A stretch of DNA of 39,292 nt from IMG/VR virus record IMGVR_UViG_3300042321_001857, positions 1 through 39,292 of that record, one strand, 5' to 3'. Below are positions 15,901 to 23,703 of the stretch, in pieces (the stretch's first letter is position 1; the number at the start of each line of letters is the position of its first letter). This stretch comes from a virus. The notes under the pieces are model-generated. The model was not told where the DNA came from. It worked only from the letters and a program-made list of their open reading frames with translations, and made no database searches. Both the position numbers and the translations under genes were made by a program.

Positions 15901-15999
15901 TGTAGTATTTGTGTTAGATACAGCCAGTTTAGAAATATTTATAACACTGGTTTTAATACTAGAAACTGCATTAACTAATACCCTTGTAACTGTTGCCAT
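12922..15999 (-). CDS. Highly repetitive Asp/Ser/Thr-rich tail protein
   Basis: 1025 residues from the ATG at 15999, which has AAGGAG upstream; the longer reading from a GTG at 16026 lacks a site as good. Residues 1-200 are Lys/Thr/Leu-rich and rather basic, with a repeated feel (KLSDLVQTTKLKTAYSLG). The rest is a long array of units of about 20 residues built on DTVSITDSINTISNY-type sequence, roughly 35 to 40 units, strongly acidic. On top of this are two near-identical 228-residue super-repeats and a third partial one. Regular Asp every unit suggests a calcium-stabilised beta-solenoid or stalk, by analogy with other acidic repeat adhesins; this is inference. I do not recognise a named family. 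It follows the BppU-like gene, which points to a baseplate-attached fibre or stalk. Confidence 0.75.
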   Translation of the reverse strand: MATVTRVLVNAVSSIKTSVINISKLAVSNTNTTKLKLDDLAYKSRTKLQTTISSSLVTLASNKTKLSDLVQTTKLKTAYSLGVFFTETNKIAIKAIARSKLAAAVDYVKQTKLFNIVQPGKAVLQLSYKKTALDISTRKTALEFNYLSKLKATYILGAFIIAWGRIQQDAVLAVERIILQFAKNLGEEVGVSDRIDVLSGYDRVTIDSTITSDSVSIIAGSRINDTSYIFESVSITSGYNYNTTDFITPTDDFDGITSVDDDQVALIGNNVFDTVSITDSINTISNYTTVFTDTALIGDSVSVLNSYNREVIDNVATLDDLVSAENQYYLNTSDAFFITDVVNTLKLYSRSNIDTVDIADSIDTSSSFIVNSIDNLSTTDSVATSVIKNTSDIVTSNDSAYFYIEPIVIDQTSITDQINIFSDYIFNTQDTVTTTDDYYGLANIDDDQIAFVGKSILDTIGILDNVNTISDYSSTVLETAATISDVIIPSLSILLFYYDTVSITDNINTTSNYIPVFTDTALINDSISRLSSYNPEVIDNVATLDDLVSAENQYYLNTSDAFFTTDVVSTLKLYSRSNTDNVGITDSIDTLSLFIGISTDSLTTTDSVTILNNYLKDIADVVTGNDTAYFYIEPTVIDQTSITDQINIVSYYIFNTQDTVTTTDDYYGLANIDDDQIAFVGKSILDTIGILDNVNTISDYSSTVLETAATISDVIIPSLSILLFYYDTVSITDNINTTSNYIPVFTDTALINDSISRLSSYNPEVIDNVATLDDLVSAENQYYLNTSDAFFTTDVVSTLKLYSRSNTDNVGITDSIDTLSLFIGISTDSLTTTDSVTILNNYLKDIADVVTGNDTAYFYIEPTVIDQTSITDQISIFSDYIFNTQDTVTTTDDYYGLANIDDDQIAFVGKSILDAIGILDNVNTISDYSSTVLETATISDTIIPFLLTTLFYYDTATLVDSMLVKTDKSTIDSISLSDISTAGVGKSAPDFIAVSGYIQVLSHDYTLGDYVDLGYTGSIILEEAG
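13211..14790 (-). repeat. 684-bp tandem DNA repeats (two full, one partial copy)
   Basis: The block starting gatgagtaatcagat occurs at 13211, 13895 and 14579, exactly 684 bases apart each time (228 codons). The first two copies differ by scattered substitutions (for example around 13255 and around 14045). The third copy matches over its first 200 or so bases and then diverges into older repeat units. The period is a multiple of three, so the repeats add or remove whole protein blocks. Confidence 0.9.
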
Positions 16000-16109
16000 T
16001 GACAACTCCTTGGCCTGCTCCACCACCTTTTAGTAAGGTGAGTAACATAATTTAATCCTACCAGTATGTTAACACAACACTGCTAATACAGTACCATGGA
16101 TCAGTATTA

Positions 16110-16532
16110 TTAACTACCGTTGCCTCCGTCATAAGGTGGAGTTGAGGGTGCAGGTGCAGGGTATGGCGATCCAATGTCTGCAATATCTTCGCGAATTACA
16201 ATTGTAAATACTTCGTATACAGTTTCGCGAGTTGGTGGAGACACAGAGCTATCATAAATCTCTATTTCTGCTGTATATGTTCCAGCTGGACGATTTAAGT
16301 CTCCGTCTAACCACTGTATATAGGCAATGCCACCCAGCTTGTCGGCAACAGCCGTGGCGGAAGGCCAAGTTGCCTGTCTTGAAAATTTAATACCAGTACC
16401 AGTACTGGGTTTAGCATGTAGCGACACAGTCTTATTTGTTAAATCTTTTGGAGCGTTGGTTACTTCGTCTGTGAGAGTTAACTTGATCTGTGGTAGTGTA
16501 TCTGACTGCACAAAGTAGAGTGTGGTTGCCAT
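16110..16532 (-). CDS. BppU-like baseplate upper protein
   Basis: 140 residues. The sequence TLYFVQSDTLPQIKLTLTDE, then PKDLTNKTVSLHAKPSTG and AGTYTAEIEIYD, and finally REDIADIG has the arrangement of the phage BppU N-terminal domain (a beta-sandwich that ties receptor-binding proteins to the baseplate). The C-terminal 20 residues are Pro/Gly-rich (PYPAPAPSTPPYDGG) and probably a flexible linker. The Shine-Dalgarno is AAGGAG. It is the first gene after the promoter at 16589-16617 and heads the 15-kb adhesin and bilin transcript. It resembles the gene at 720-1307, which also directly follows a promoter. Confidence 0.75.
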   Translation of the reverse strand: MATTLYFVQSDTLPQIKLTLTDEVTNAPKDLTNKTVSLHAKPSTGTGIKFSRQATWPSATAVADKLGGIAYIQWLDGDLNRPAGTYTAEIEIYDSSVSPPTRETVYEVFTIVIREDIADIGSPYPAPAPSTPPYDGGNGS

Positions 16533-16588
16533 GGAGTACTCCTTATTGATAAATACATTACCCAGTAATGCATTTTTATTTTGTACCC

Positions 16589-16617
16589 ATTATATCATAA
16601 GGGCAGGGTTATTGCAA
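16589..16617 (-). promoter_or_regulatory. Sigma70-type promoter (P2) for the adhesin and bilin operon
   Basis: On the minus strand, TTGCAA (16612-16617) and TATAAT (16589-16594) are 17 bases apart. The site lies immediately after the terminator at 16621-16653 and 57 bases before the BppU-like start. No other convincing promoter or terminator is seen until 1431, so this probably drives everything from 16532 to 1430, including heme oxygenase and bilin reductase. Confidence 0.82.
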
Positions 16618-16620
16618 GTG

Positions 16621-16653
16621 AAAAAATACCCACCTTGTGGGTGGGTATTTTTT
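16621..16653 (-). terminator. Rho-independent terminator after the tail-tip gene block
   Basis: A perfect 10-bp stem (AATACCCACC at 16625-16634, complement at 16640-16649), a 5-base loop and six T on the minus strand (16621-16626). It starts at the stop codon of the 313-residue protein. Stem and flanks are nearly the same as the terminator at 1398-1431. Confidence 0.9.
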
Positions 16654-17593
16654 ATACTTCCTCTAATTCTAGAGGTATTGAATACATGAATGGATTGTTA
16701 TAGGTTATCTGTGAAAGTTGAGATAGTTTACCATATATTTGATGTGCTCGTTCTCTTTCATATTCTTCTGTGGTAGTACCGTCTGGAAATAGGCTGATTA
16801 ACAGTGGTCTACTCATGCCATTGATGGTTAGTATTTTAGCCATTTCTTGTCTATCACTATCACTTAACCACTCCAGATTAAAGTTGACACACTGGTACAT
16901 AGGGCCACGAGTTGTAAGCAGGTCTCCACTCTGGGTTCTGGTGTGCTCACTCATATCTTTTATACCAGCAGATACTCCGTATCCAGCATTATACTTGGGA
17001 CTCCAGTATTTACCAATAATTAGCTTGGAAACTTCTATATATCTGCCAGTGCTACTGGTAGTGTAATAATCGGTTACTTCTATACTCAAGTATCTAACAA
17101 GTGTGGCGGCTTGAGCTGTGTTTAACCATACTCTGGCATATGTGCCACCACCATAACTGTAGTTTGAAGAGCCCACCGGATTAGTGCCCCAGTCCGAGAT
17201 ATCCATAGTGTTCCAAGGGCAGCAAACAATATTACCTGTATCAACTACGCTAGTACCATTTACAATTGGGAAATTAATACTGTCGGAGCCTGATGAACTA
17301 CTGTGTGCTGGTGGCGATGTGTATCCTCTTACCCTTATAGTAGCACTACTACTATTCAGGTTGGTAAACGCTAAGACTACTCCTCCCACTGTTTTTAAAG
17401 AACCTAAATCCACTATTAAGTCACCTTTTACCTGTGTACTACTAATAGTGGTTGGAGAGGTTCTCCAAACCTGACTTTTAGTATCCAACTTTAGATTGCT
17501 AACAGTGGTTGATGCAGATTGATTAGTTGAAGAAGTTATTGTGGTTGTGGACAAGTCCGCCTGATTTTGATAGATTATTCTCAGAGTGGGCAT
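16652..17593 (-). CDS. Minor tail protein with discoidin-like N-terminal region
   Basis: 313 residues. Residues about 40-110 (SQVWRTSPTTISSTQVKGDLIVDLG, then VVLAFTNLNSSSATIRVRGY) resemble a galactose-binding or discoidin-like beta-sandwich. The C-terminal third (YQCVNFNLEWLSDSDRQEMAKIL, then RPLLISLFPDG and PFMYSIPLELEEV) looks like a siphophage minor or distal tail domain. The gene follows the previous stop by one base and ends at a strong terminator, closing the tail-tip block that starts with the tape measure gene. A distal tail or baseplate wedge role is likely; the exact component cannot be named. Confidence 0.65.
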   Translation of the reverse strand: MPTLRIIYQNQADLSTTTITSSTNQSASTTVSNLKLDTKSQVWRTSPTTISSTQVKGDLIVDLGSLKTVGGVVLAFTNLNSSSATIRVRGYTSPPAHSSSSGSDSINFPIVNGTSVVDTGNIVCCPWNTMDISDWGTNPVGSSNYSYGGGTYARVWLNTAQAATLVRYLSIEVTDYYTTSSTGRYIEVSKLIIGKYWSPKYNAGYGVSAGIKDMSEHTRTQSGDLLTTRGPMYQCVNFNLEWLSDSDRQEMAKILTINGMSRPLLISLFPDGTTTEEYERERAHQIYGKLSQLSQITYNNPFMYSIPLELEEV

Positions 17594-17594
17594 A

Positions 17595-17921
17595 CTAACC
17601 TCTGGATCTGATTAAGTCAACAAAGTACCACAAGTCATCTTTTCGAAAAACTCCAACAGGTTTTGTGGGAGCCCAAGCGGGGTTTGCGCTCATTAATTCT
17701 GTGTAGTCCGTTATATCAGTCCTGGTGCCGTCTTCGTTGACGATGCCGCCTGGTATGTCTGCTATAACGACTGTTTCAAGATTTTGACTTGGTAGTAGTT
17801 CGAACTTTCCATCGGTTACGGTTCCATTTCCTATCATTAACCTAACAAAACCACCTAAATTGTGGTCTATGTTTACAATGTCCTCTACAACAGTCTGTTG
17901 TGGAATTGTTTGTGTTCTCAT
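17595..17921 (-). CDS. Small tail-tip protein, unknown family
   Basis: 108 residues starting MRTQTIPQQTVVEDI at 17921, with AAAGGA upstream. An upstream in-frame start at 18011 would overlap the fibre gene by 77 bases and is unlikely. The protein has a beta-rich first half (IDHNLGGFVRLMIGNG) and ends WYFVDLIRSRG. It contains no membrane segment and no enzyme motif. It lies between the large fibre and the minor tail protein, so a small tail-tip component is the best guess. Confidence 0.65.
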   Translation of the reverse strand: MRTQTIPQQTVVEDIVNIDHNLGGFVRLMIGNGTVTDGKFELLPSQNLETVVIADIPGGIVNEDGTRTDITDYTELMSANPAWAPTKPVGVFRKDDLWYFVDLIRSRG

Positions 17922-17934
17922 GTCGTCCTTTCGA

Positions 17935-20900
17935 TTATGCTGGCCAGATTGGTATATACCAGTCAGCACCATTAATACGTATTTGTAACCAACTATTTGT
18001 AGTTGCAGCACCTGGTTTGACCCCCGAATACGTTGCAGTAGCTGTTCCTGTTACTGCTGCATTAACAAAAGCATACTTGTTGGTGCCCCAACCAAGCTGT
18101 CCTGCTATTAAACCAGGATTGAGAATGTCGTTGTTAATAGGTATTTGGTTAGTGCCTGTGCCTACATGTCGGCCATCTACCATGTCTGCATTCAGATTAG
18201 TGACCAGGTTAGTACTGGTAATTGCCATTGAACCGCCGACATACAGTGCAGTAGCAGTACCTGCAGACTGCGTACGTATAGCTATATAGGTATTACTATA
18301 TGCATCTATACCAATTCCGCTTGTGCCCGGAGTAGCAAACCCGTATACACCTACTGAGTTTACTCCCCCATTTGAACTTCCAGTGACGCCGTAGCCAGTA
18401 GACGTGCTGTTAGAAGTTCCTCTTACTCCCGTTCCACCGTTGCTTGTAGTACTTCCCACAATTGCAAAAATGGTAGCATCTCCTCCAACATTTAAACCCC
18501 AAGTAGCACTACTATTGGCACTAATTTGCATTACTGAACCAAATATAGAACCTGCGCCTGTTTGTACAATACCGAAAGAATTACTAGATGAAAGATTTCC
18601 TCGGATAGTTAGTGAGGAATTGTTCCATACAATATTATTGGTAGTATTTCCGACTGCAAAGTTACCTGTACTAGTAATTAAGGCACCTGCTCCGCTTGAA
18701 ATGGTTGTTCCAGTAATTGTTGGAATTGTACTGCCAACACTCACTGTACCACTAAAAGTGGCATCACCCCCAGTGGTTATCTGAAAAGTTGTTGCACCGC
18801 TCTTTTTGGCCAAAAGTCCGTTAGCAGCACTAAGATAAACCCCATCATTTGCGGTTCCTACTAAAAGTGTTCCTGCTGTTTGTAGTGTAATTGTAGAAAT
18901 CAATGTATCGTTTGCGGCTCTACTTAGCTTGGCACTCAGCCCAGTACTGGCGTTGTTTACAGCACTTAGTGCGCTAGCACCATCTGCTGCTCCAGACTGA
19001 ACAGTACTGGCTGCAACGTTATTAATATTACCAGTATAGTTAGCTGTATTGGTAGTTATTGAACTGCTAGTTGTTATTGCAGTACCTACCAGTCCACTCT
19101 CTGTTCTTCTTACTGCTTGAATACCAAAAGTGTAGGTAGTGCCTGGTTTTAGTGTAAATGTAATATAACCACCAACAGCATTGGTAATAAAAGCCGGATC
19201 TGCTGCTACTACAGTACCGCCACCTTCTCTGTAGAACAGTATCAGAGAGTCGGCTATATTAGCACCCTGAGTATAGGTATAGTTTACTGTTACTACAACA
19301 TTACCATCAGCAGTATTGGCTTGAGTTATACTACCAAAAACTCCATTATTAGTAGGAGCACTATTAGTTCTGTAAGCAGTTGTACCTGTAAAAGCTGTAG
19401 CACCATCTGCTGCTCCAGACTGAACAGTACTGGCTGCAACGTTATTAATATTACCAGTATAGTTAGCTGTATTGGTAGTTATTGAACTGCTAGTTGTTAT
19501 TGCAGTACCTACCAGTCCACTCTCTGTTCTTCTTACTGCTTGAATACCAAAAGTGTAGGTAGTGCCTGGTTTTAGTGTAAATGTAATATAACCACCAACA
19601 GCATTGGTAATAAAAGCCGGATCTGCTGCTACTACAGTACCGCCACCTTCTCTGTAGAACAGTATCAGAGAGTCGGCTATATTAGCACCCTGAGTATAGG
19701 TATAGTTTACTGTTACTACAACATTACCATCAGCAGTATTGGCTTGAGTTATACTACCAAAAACTCCATTATTAGTAGGAGCACTATTAGTTCTGTAAGC
19801 AGTTGTACCTGTAAAAGCTGTAGCACCGTTACCTGCATTAGTAACTACAGTACCTACAGGACTGCTATTAAGTGTACCAGTAACATCGCCACTGTGAGTT
19901 ACGGTGGACGGTATAGTTCCGGTTATATTAACAGCAGGCACAGTTAGTGTAGTTCCATCAAATCTTAGTGAATTTGGACCAGTACCAACACTAAAACTTC
20001 CACTACTGCCTAAAAAGAATCCTGTTCCAGTATTATAAGCTGTTTGACCTCCTAAAATGTCAACACCTTTTATTTGAGCATTTCCTCCTGAATCAAACTG
20101 AAAAAGTTTGCTTCTATCACTATTACTTAATTCAAATTTATAAGCAGTACTGTCATATCCTAAAAAGAAACCTGCAGATGTGTCTCCGTAATTTCTACTA
20201 AGAGTTTTAACATATCCCAAACTACTACCCGAAGCTCCTATGTTAACCAACCCCAAGTTGGAGTTGATTGCACTGAGATTTGTGGTAGTAATTCGATTTG
20301 CGTTTACAGTACCTGTGGTAATATTTGCCCCATCAATTGTAGTACTACCTGGAGTACTTAAACTGGTAAAGGTTACCAAATTAGTAAAACTGGTTCCCAG
20401 TAACGTGGTACCTAAAGTTACTACTTGTGTACCCGTGTCACTTTGGGAAATTGTTATCAGTTTGTACCAGTAATTATTTGAGCTAGTACCTGCTTGATAG
20501 GTTGGTGGCGTTTGAGCCCAACCATTTGCAGATAAGAATGTAAGAGCACCAGTACTAAAATTGTAAGGACTAGAAGAACTCAGGGTAAAAGTGGGGTCAC
20601 TAATCCCGGTACTTGTTGCTTGGGCTGTTTGGTAGTATATATAAGTGGTGGCATTTTTTACACTTGTACCTATAGTACCATCTTGTCTAAATCCTATTGA
20701 ATTAGATGCTGCTCCACTAAATGTTATTCCTGTTGTTTGTGTTGCTTCGCCATTTGACTCAGTTACTAATTTAACTATTTCATACAGGGTTTGATTATTT
20801 GCACTTGGCGCAATGGCAGTAAAACTCCAGTTATTGTTTAAACTTGAGGGATTTTTTGTGCCGTTGCTCCAAGTATAATCAAAACTAGTTGTTGGTAGAG

Positions 20901-23703
20901 TGGGCAATCCTGTGCTAGACCACTGGTATGCACTTATTTGAACTGTTTTAGCTCCAGTACTGCCTGTTCTATTTATAGCAATAGGAATTGTACGAGTAAC
21001 ACTAACGCCTGCATAAACCGTTGTACACTGTACAAAAGTATTACTATTAGCTACAAATGCACCAGCTACTGTAGGTGTAAAGGTAGCTCCGGCACCAGTA
21101 CTAGTGAGTTGGCCCCCAGTAGTCCAAGTATAGCTACTAGGGGTTACTGCAACACCATCTTCTGTTAGTGTAACTGAGTAGGAGGTTGCTGATGGAGAAG
21201 GATTAGCTCCTGCTTGATCATAAGTAAAGGACCTTATACCGCCCGTAATAGTTAACTCATAAGTTTTTCCATTATTACCATTAGTACCACCAATACCAAT
21301 TACAGCAGCAGTTGAAAAACTTGTTGCTGTTATAGTAGTTTGGGAAGTATTACTTGATGCTGTAGCATACCTAGCCCACAAATACTCACCATTGGTAATA
21401 GCAGGAGCACTAGTACTCCAGCCATTAAGTGTACCACCACTAAGGGTGGAATTAGTAAAGTCATAAGTAAATGTTCCTGAAAAAGCACTAGGAGCAACAG
21501 ATGAACTTGTATTTTTAGCATAGAGTGCAACCGTGGCAGTATTGATACCAGCGGTACCTGTGTCGCCTTTACGGCTCAAACTATAGCTTATTCTTCTAGT
21601 AATAGTACTGGCCAGTGCTACTCCTGCTGCATCTCTTATTGTTAACGTAACATCAGTGTATGCAGTATCAGTACTCATAGCAGTGGGTGCTGGTACAGAG
21701 TAACTATTAACACCAGCAGTACCCGTAGCTACTGTAGCTCCTGTAGCTAACTGGGAAACACTAAAGGTGTTAGCTCCTGTAGTGTTATAGGTAAGCTGCA
21801 CAGTGCCTAGATAGGCTGTAACTGTACAGTCACCACCTGTAAATATAATACCACTATAACCACTCAGGGGGCTAGGAAATGTTACATTTTCATTACTCAA
21901 TACGACCGTTGGAGAGTTGGTACCATCGTCCAACCTGGGAATTGTTATAGAGTCGGTAAGTGTTTGACCTGCTACTCCATTAATAGTTCCTGTAACAGTA
22001 CAGACATATGTGTTAGTATTAACAGAACTGTAATCACTTGTTGGTACTACATAGCTCTCACTAGTGGCACCACTTATAACATTACCATTTTTTCGCCACA
22101 CATAGCTGCTGCCGGTAAAGTTACTTGTACTAGTAGTTAGTGTTATACCACCACTAGGAGATATAACTCCTGCTTTGTCTTTAGCAAAAGTTACGGCTGC
22201 GTTGTCAATACTAAATCTAGTGGCTGAGTTACCCTTAAATACAACTCTTGCTTGTTCTGTGTCTAGTATAGCTGTTGCATCAATGCGCGCTTGATTAAAT
22301 GAAGGATTAGTATCATCCATCAAATTTACTACATAGTACTCTGCGTCAGAGGCTGCGTTTGGCGTCTGGTCGTACTGTTGATACATATACCCAGGAGTAC
22401 CAGCCGTAGCACCTATATATGGAGTTATTCTTAACCAACCATATAGAGACTTAGTATCTCCAACATACTTATAACCACTTACTTTTATAGGTGATGTAGT
22501 ACCGGGTATAGATCTATTTGCAGAATCTTTATATACTACTGGAGTACTTATTTCTACGCCGTACCAACCAGCGGAAACTCCACCATTATTTCTACTAAAA
22601 GTCTGAGTTTTTACAACTGTAAAACTGTTGTTACTTAAACTTCTTCCAGTAATTGTAAAAGTAATGCTTCCAGTGGGTGCAGTCATTCCAGTAAGATTAC
22701 TCAATCTGGCAAATGTACCCTGATCAGTAAAACTGCCTGCTGTTACACCTGATGTACCTGTTATAGAAATGGCCCAAGTACCAGTTGAATTACCTACTCC
22801 ATTATACTCAAGCTGTGTGCTGCCATCATAAACATAAATATCTGTACCGCTACCTGTTAAAACAGGATTGGATCCGTCGCTATCTGCTGGTACTGCATGA
22901 GTGTCGTTTGTTAACTCTACACTTAAACCTGCAAAACCTGGTCTATTTTTAACAAACTTTTGAGTGGTATTAACCACAGACCTGGCTGTACCATTGGCAT
23001 TACGCATAGTTATTGGAAATGTAACCAATACCTCGTCCGCAGTAATAGCTGTAATATTAGCGTAGCTGTAGGATAACCCATCTCCCGAAGCGCTGCCAGT
23101 TCCCAAGGTAAGACTATTTGGACTTATTGTAGGTGTTCCTATGCTCCATGTATTGGCTCCCGTAGTACCATAGGTTAAAACTTTGCCGTTTCTGGTTACC
23201 TGCAGTTTAATAGAAGTATTAGCAAGTGTGTTAGGAGTACCATCAACACTACACCCAATTATTACATTGGGCGAAGAGTTGGAGATAATAATACTGTCTG
23301 CTGTTTCATCGCTGTAAGTAATTACCTGAGTAGCAGTGCTAGTTAGTACATCTACATTTATACTATCTTTGCACGTTACTCTAAAACTTACCTGAGTAGC
23401 CACTGAACCTCTATATGTACTAAAGGCAGTACTGGTTATATTTAAAGAACTGTTGGTTCCTCCGCTTACTGCTGTCCAACTAGTAACACTTGGATCGTTA
23501 TTTTTATATTCCCATAGATAAGTGGGATTAATAATATTGTAAGCTATCGCATCTAAAGTAATTGAAGCTGGCGCTATATTTCCAGTTGCTTCTAGTTTGA
23601 TAAACTCAGTACTTGCAGGAGTATTTATAACTACCTCTGAGACAGTAGTTCTAAAAATACTACTCTCCAACATTAACTGTCTTGTATGGATAGTTTGTGC
23701 CAT
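17935..23703 (-). CDS. Large Ig/FnIII tail-tip fibre protein
   Basis: 1922 residues. The first 1100 or so residues are serial Ig-like beta domains, recognisable by repeated cores such as YLWEYKNNDPSVTSW, SYVWRKNGNVIS, and several TTGANTWSI/TTGANTFSV motifs. Residues about 1292-1574 contain two identical FnIII domains (VVVTVNYTYTQ, SLILFYREGGG, LKPGTTYTFGIQAVRR). After that come fibre motifs (SLRFDGTTLTVPAVNITG) and a C-terminus with LNADMVDGRHVG, the common phage-fibre NADxxDG motif, ending in GADWYIPIWPA. The start overlaps the hub gene stop (TAATG). Its position right after the hub fits a central tail-tip or host-specificity fibre analogous in place to lambda gpJ, although I see no gpJ-type N-terminal domain. 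The two identical FnIII domains show very recent duplication. Confidence 0.8.
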   Translation of the reverse strand: MAQTIHTRQLMLESSIFRTTVSEVVINTPASTEFIKLEATGNIAPASITLDAIAYNIINPTYLWEYKNNDPSVTSWTAVSGGTNSSLNITSTAFSTYRGSVATQVSFRVTCKDSINVDVLTSTATQVITYSDETADSIIISNSSPNVIIGCSVDGTPNTLANTSIKLQVTRNGKVLTYGTTGANTWSIGTPTISPNSLTLGTGSASGDGLSYSYANITAITADEVLVTFPITMRNANGTARSVVNTTQKFVKNRPGFAGLSVELTNDTHAVPADSDGSNPVLTGSGTDIYVYDGSTQLEYNGVGNSTGTWAISITGTSGVTAGSFTDQGTFARLSNLTGMTAPTGSITFTITGRSLSNNSFTVVKTQTFSRNNGGVSAGWYGVEISTPVVYKDSANRSIPGTTSPIKVSGYKYVGDTKSLYGWLRITPYIGATAGTPGYMYQQYDQTPNAASDAEYYVVNLMDDTNPSFNQARIDATAILDTEQARVVFKGNSATRFSIDNAAVTFAKDKAGVISPSGGITLTTSTSNFTGSSYVWRKNGNVISGATSESYVVPTSDYSSVNTNTYVCTVTGTINGVAGQTLTDSITIPRLDDGTNSPTVVLSNENVTFPSPLSGYSGIIFTGGDCTVTAYLGTVQLTYNTTGANTFSVSQLATGATVATGTAGVNSYSVPAPTAMSTDTAYTDVTLTIRDAAGVALASTITRRISYSLSRKGDTGTAGINTATVALYAKNTSSSVAPSAFSGTFTYDFTNSTLSGGTLNGWSTSAPAITNGEYLWARYATASSNTSQTTITATSFSTAAVIGIGGTNGNNGKTYELTITGGIRSFTYDQAGANPSPSATSYSVTLTEDGVAVTPSSYTWTTGGQLTSTGAGATFTPTVAGAFVANSNTFVQCTTVYAGVSVTRTIPIAINRTGSTGAKTVQISAYQWSSTGLPTLPTTSFDYTWSNGTKNPSSLNNNWSFTAIAPSANNQTLYEIVKLVTESNGEATQTTGITFSGAASNSIGFRQDGTIGTSVKNATTYIYYQTAQATSTGISDPTFTLSSSSPYNFSTGALTFLSANGWAQTPPTYQAGTSSNNYWYKLITISQSDTGTQVVTLGTTLLGTSFTNLVTFTSLSTPGSTTIDGANITTGTVNANRITTTNLSAINSNLGLVNIGASGSSLGYVKTLSRNYGDTSAGFFLGYDSTAYKFELSNSDRSKLFQFDSGGNAQIKGVDILGGQTAYNTGTGFFLGSSGSFSVGTGPNSLRFDGTTLTVPAVNITGTIPSTVTHSGDVTGTLNSSPVGTVVTNAGNGATAFTGTTAYRTNSAPTNNGVFGSITQANTADGNVVVTVNYTYTQGANIADSLILFYREGGGTVVAADPAFITNAVGGYITFTLKPGTTYTFGIQAVRRTESGLVGTAITTSSSITTNTANYTGNINNVAASTVQSGAADGATAFTGTTAYRTNSAPTNNGVFGSITQANTADGNVVVTVNYTYTQGANIADSLILFYREGGGTVVAADPAFITNAVGGYITFTLKPGTTYTFGIQAVRRTESGLVGTAITTSSSITTNTANYTGNINNVAASTVQSGAADGASALSAVNNASTGLSAKLSRAANDTLISTITLQTAGTLLVGTANDGVYLSAANGLLAKKSGATTFQITTGGDATFSGTVSVGSTIPTITGTTISSGAGALITSTGNFAVGNTTNNIVWNNSSLTIRGNLSSSNSFGIVQTGAGSIFGSVMQISANSSATWGLNVGGDATIFAIVGSTTSNGGTGVRGTSNSTSTGYGVTGSSNGGVNSVGVYGFATPGTSGIGIDAYSNTYIAIRTQSAGTATALYVGGSMAITSTNLVTNLNADMVDGRHVGTGTNQIPINNDILNPGLIAGQLGWGTNKYAFVNAAVTGTATATYSGVKPGAATTNSWLQIRINGADWYIPIWPA
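18978..19826 (-). repeat. Perfect 423-bp tandem duplication inside the tail-tip fibre gene
   Basis: Two adjacent copies (about 18978-19400 and 19401-19823), 423 bases apart, are identical wherever I compared them base by base. The unit encodes 141 residues: an FnIII domain plus a linker. Identity at silent positions means the duplication is recent or maintained by recombination. Confidence 0.93.

Noticed and set aside
16000-16026. Upstream GTG start for the repetitive protein
   Set aside because: The ATG at 15999 has a well-placed AAGGAG, which would lie inside the coding sequence if the GTG were used.
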